From positions 1 through 6,997 of the forward strand of contig SKTG01000240.1 in NCBI GenBank assembly GCA_007118045.1: a DNA stretch of 6,997 nucleotides. Direction: 5' to 3'. The notes beneath the pieces are model-generated. The model saw nothing but the letters and a program-made list of their open reading frames with translations, was not told the origin of the DNA and did no database searches. The position numbers and the translations under genes are program-made. Source of the stretch: Nitriliruptoraceae bacterium (lineage in GTDB: Bacteria; Actinomycetota; Nitriliruptoria; Nitriliruptorales; Nitriliruptoraceae). Numbering within the stretch: position 1 is the stretch's first letter; each line of letters begins with the position of its first letter. Positions 6,613 to 6,997 of the stretch are shown here, one piece after another.

Positions 6613-6635
6613 CCGACCGTCCGACCCCTCACCCC
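6606..6635 (+). terminator. Inverted repeat overlapping the proS stop codon
   Basis: GGGGTGA (6606-6612), which contains the proS TGA stop, is the exact reverse complement of TCACCCC (6629-6635). The loop is 16 bases and no T-run follows. It is a possible U-less terminator, weak because of the short stem and long loop. A second small palindrome, GTCCGGAC (6645-6652), flanked by GG/CC, follows close by. Confidence 0.3.
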
Positions 6636-6655
6636 ACCTGGCGGGTCCGGACACC

Positions 6656-6685
6656 CACGTCCTAGTCAGTCACGTCCTAGTCAGT
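6656..6685. repeat. Tandem duplication of a 15-bp unit
   Basis: CACGTCCTAGTCAGT occurs twice head to tail with no mismatch (6656-6670 and 6671-6685), followed by one more matching base, C. The unit is clearly less GC-rich than its surroundings and carries CTAG, a tetranucleotide found only six times in this window. It lies 43 bases after the proS stop. It may be a pair of protein-binding sites or a recent slippage duplication. Confidence 0.9.
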
Positions 6686-6764
6686 CCGGGGCCCGCGCAG
6701 CGGCCCTCGCGCGGCGGGCGCGCCGGAACGAACTAGCCCCACATGCCCACCGATCGTTGGACCA

Positions 6765-6799
6765 GGATGCCCCGGGGTCGGGTACCCGACCCGGCATCC
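6765..6799. promoter_or_regulatory. 35-bp bulged inverted repeat upstream of the exported protein gene
   Basis: GGATGCC (6765-6771) pairs with GGCATCC (6793-6799). Inside it, after three unpaired bases CCG on the left, lies the perfect 18-bp palindrome GGGTCGGGTACCCGACCC (6775-6792). In all, 16 base pairs are arranged about one centre. It ends 20 bases before the start codon and 10 bases before the Shine-Dalgarno sequence. As DNA, the 18-bp palindrome looks like an operator for a dimeric repressor. As RNA, it would be a stable leader hairpin or the terminator of proS transcription. A TTGGAC hexamer (6757-6762) just to its left could be a -35, which would place the palindrome over the -10 region. 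Confidence 0.6.
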
Positions 6800-6809
6800 A
6801 TCGGACATC

Positions 6810-6815
6810 GGAGGG
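6810..6815 (+). promoter_or_regulatory. Strong Shine-Dalgarno of the exported protein gene
   Basis: GGAGGG lies 4 bases before the ATG at 6820 (5 bases from the GGAGG core), an ideal ribosome binding site that fixes this start. It overlaps the second copy of a short direct repeat, ATCGGA (6800-6805 and 6807-6812). CCGAT at 6750-6754 is complementary to ATCGG in either copy, so the site could be partly masked in a longer leader. Confidence 0.75.
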
Positions 6816-6819
6816 TTGT

Positions 6820-6997
6820 ATGCGCAGCACCAGATGCGTGGCGGCCGTGACCGCCGCGCTCCTCGCGCTCTCGTTAACCCCGGCCGCCTTCGCGGCCCCA
6901 CCGGTCGACACACCGCGGGACGAGGACGACGACCGTGGGTTCGGCCGGCTACCGGAGGAACGCGGTCCGGCCGTCGGCCCGCCTGGGCGGGTGGTGG
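6820..6997 (+). CDS. Exported protein, N-terminal part only (runs off the window)
   Basis: The first 59 codons are present and the frame is open to the window edge. The protein begins with a classical Sec signal peptide. Basic residues Arg2 and Arg5 are followed by a hydrophobic core (CVAAVTAALLALSLTP, 6-21) and an A-x-A cleavage site, AFA (23-25), before APPVD. Cys6 is in the n-region/h-region border and does not form a lipobox, so this is probably secreted rather than lipidated. The mature start is acidic and then Pro/Gly/Arg-rich (DTPRDEDDDRGFGRLPEERG, 30-49), probably a disordered linker or propeptide. The enzyme or domain type lies beyond the window and cannot be named. Leu19 is encoded by TTA (6874-6876), the only TTA I found in the window. 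The gene lies 207 bases after proS, with an elaborate inverted repeat before its strong ribosome binding site. Confidence 0.82.
   Translation, partial: MRSTRCVAAVTAALLALSLTPAAFAAPPVDTPRDEDDDRGFGRLPEERGPAVGPPGRVV

Noticed and set aside
4831..6654. Minus-strand frame of 607 codons antisense to proS
   Set aside because: It is a shadow of the GC-rich codon bias of proS, whose synthetase motifs are complete; the antisense product is an Arg/Val/His-rich string with no motif.
6691..6719. GC-rich hairpin GCCCGC/GCGGGC after the tandem repeat
   Set aside because: A 6-bp stem with a 17-base loop in nearly pure G/C sequence; many alternative pairings exist, so no specific structure can be supported.
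6725..6758. ECF-sigma promoter (GGAAC at 6725-6729 with CGTT at 6755-6758)
   Set aside because: The spacer is 25 bases, well beyond the 16-17 expected for GGAAC/CGTT-type promoters.

Overview
The window is a stretch of very GC-rich bacterial chromosome (roughly 70% GC by eye). Third codon positions are almost all G or C, GTG starts occur, and TTA/TAA is nearly absent. Promoter-like -10 boxes follow a TANNNT pattern and some starts may be leaderless, as in Actinomycetota. The prolyl-tRNA synthetase begins with an N-terminal form (M-x-x-R-M-S-x-L-F) like actinobacterial enzymes. As I recall, EngB is missing from mycobacteria and streptomycetes, so its presence suggests a deep-branching actinobacterial class. 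That placement is an inference.

Layout. At the left edge is about 135 bases without a secure gene, carrying a perfect 13-bp hairpin that probably ends the first gene. Two minus-strand genes follow: a small acidic protein of unknown function (136-549) and an aldo/keto reductase (752-1687). They are separated by a 202-base gap that holds a 10-bp inverted repeat. The reductase is divergent from a 12-TM major facilitator exporter (1847-3100), and the 159 bases between them must hold both promoters. The exporter converges on a small PGPGW-type membrane protein (3196-3546, minus). Upstream of that, also on the minus strand, is a 103-residue helical protein of unknown function (3717-4028). Divergent from it are the ribosome-assembly GTPase EngB (4151-4738) and prolyl-tRNA synthetase ProS (4849-6612). 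The window ends in the first 59 codons of an exported protein (6820 to beyond 6997).

Working together. EngB and ProS are both translation-related and lie in tandem. However, proS seems to have its own promoter (CTGACC-N17-TACCGT) in the gap, just after a hairpin that overlaps the engB stop codon. The reductase, exporter and small proteins look like ordinary single-gene units, and nothing shows that they form a pathway.

No mobile element, CRISPR array, intact tRNA/rRNA or multi-gene novel system is visible. The most unusual part is the 207-base interval between proS and the exported protein. It holds a 15-bp tandem duplication, a 35-bp bulged inverted repeat next to the ribosome binding site, and a downstream gene whose signal peptide carries the only TTA codon I found in the window.
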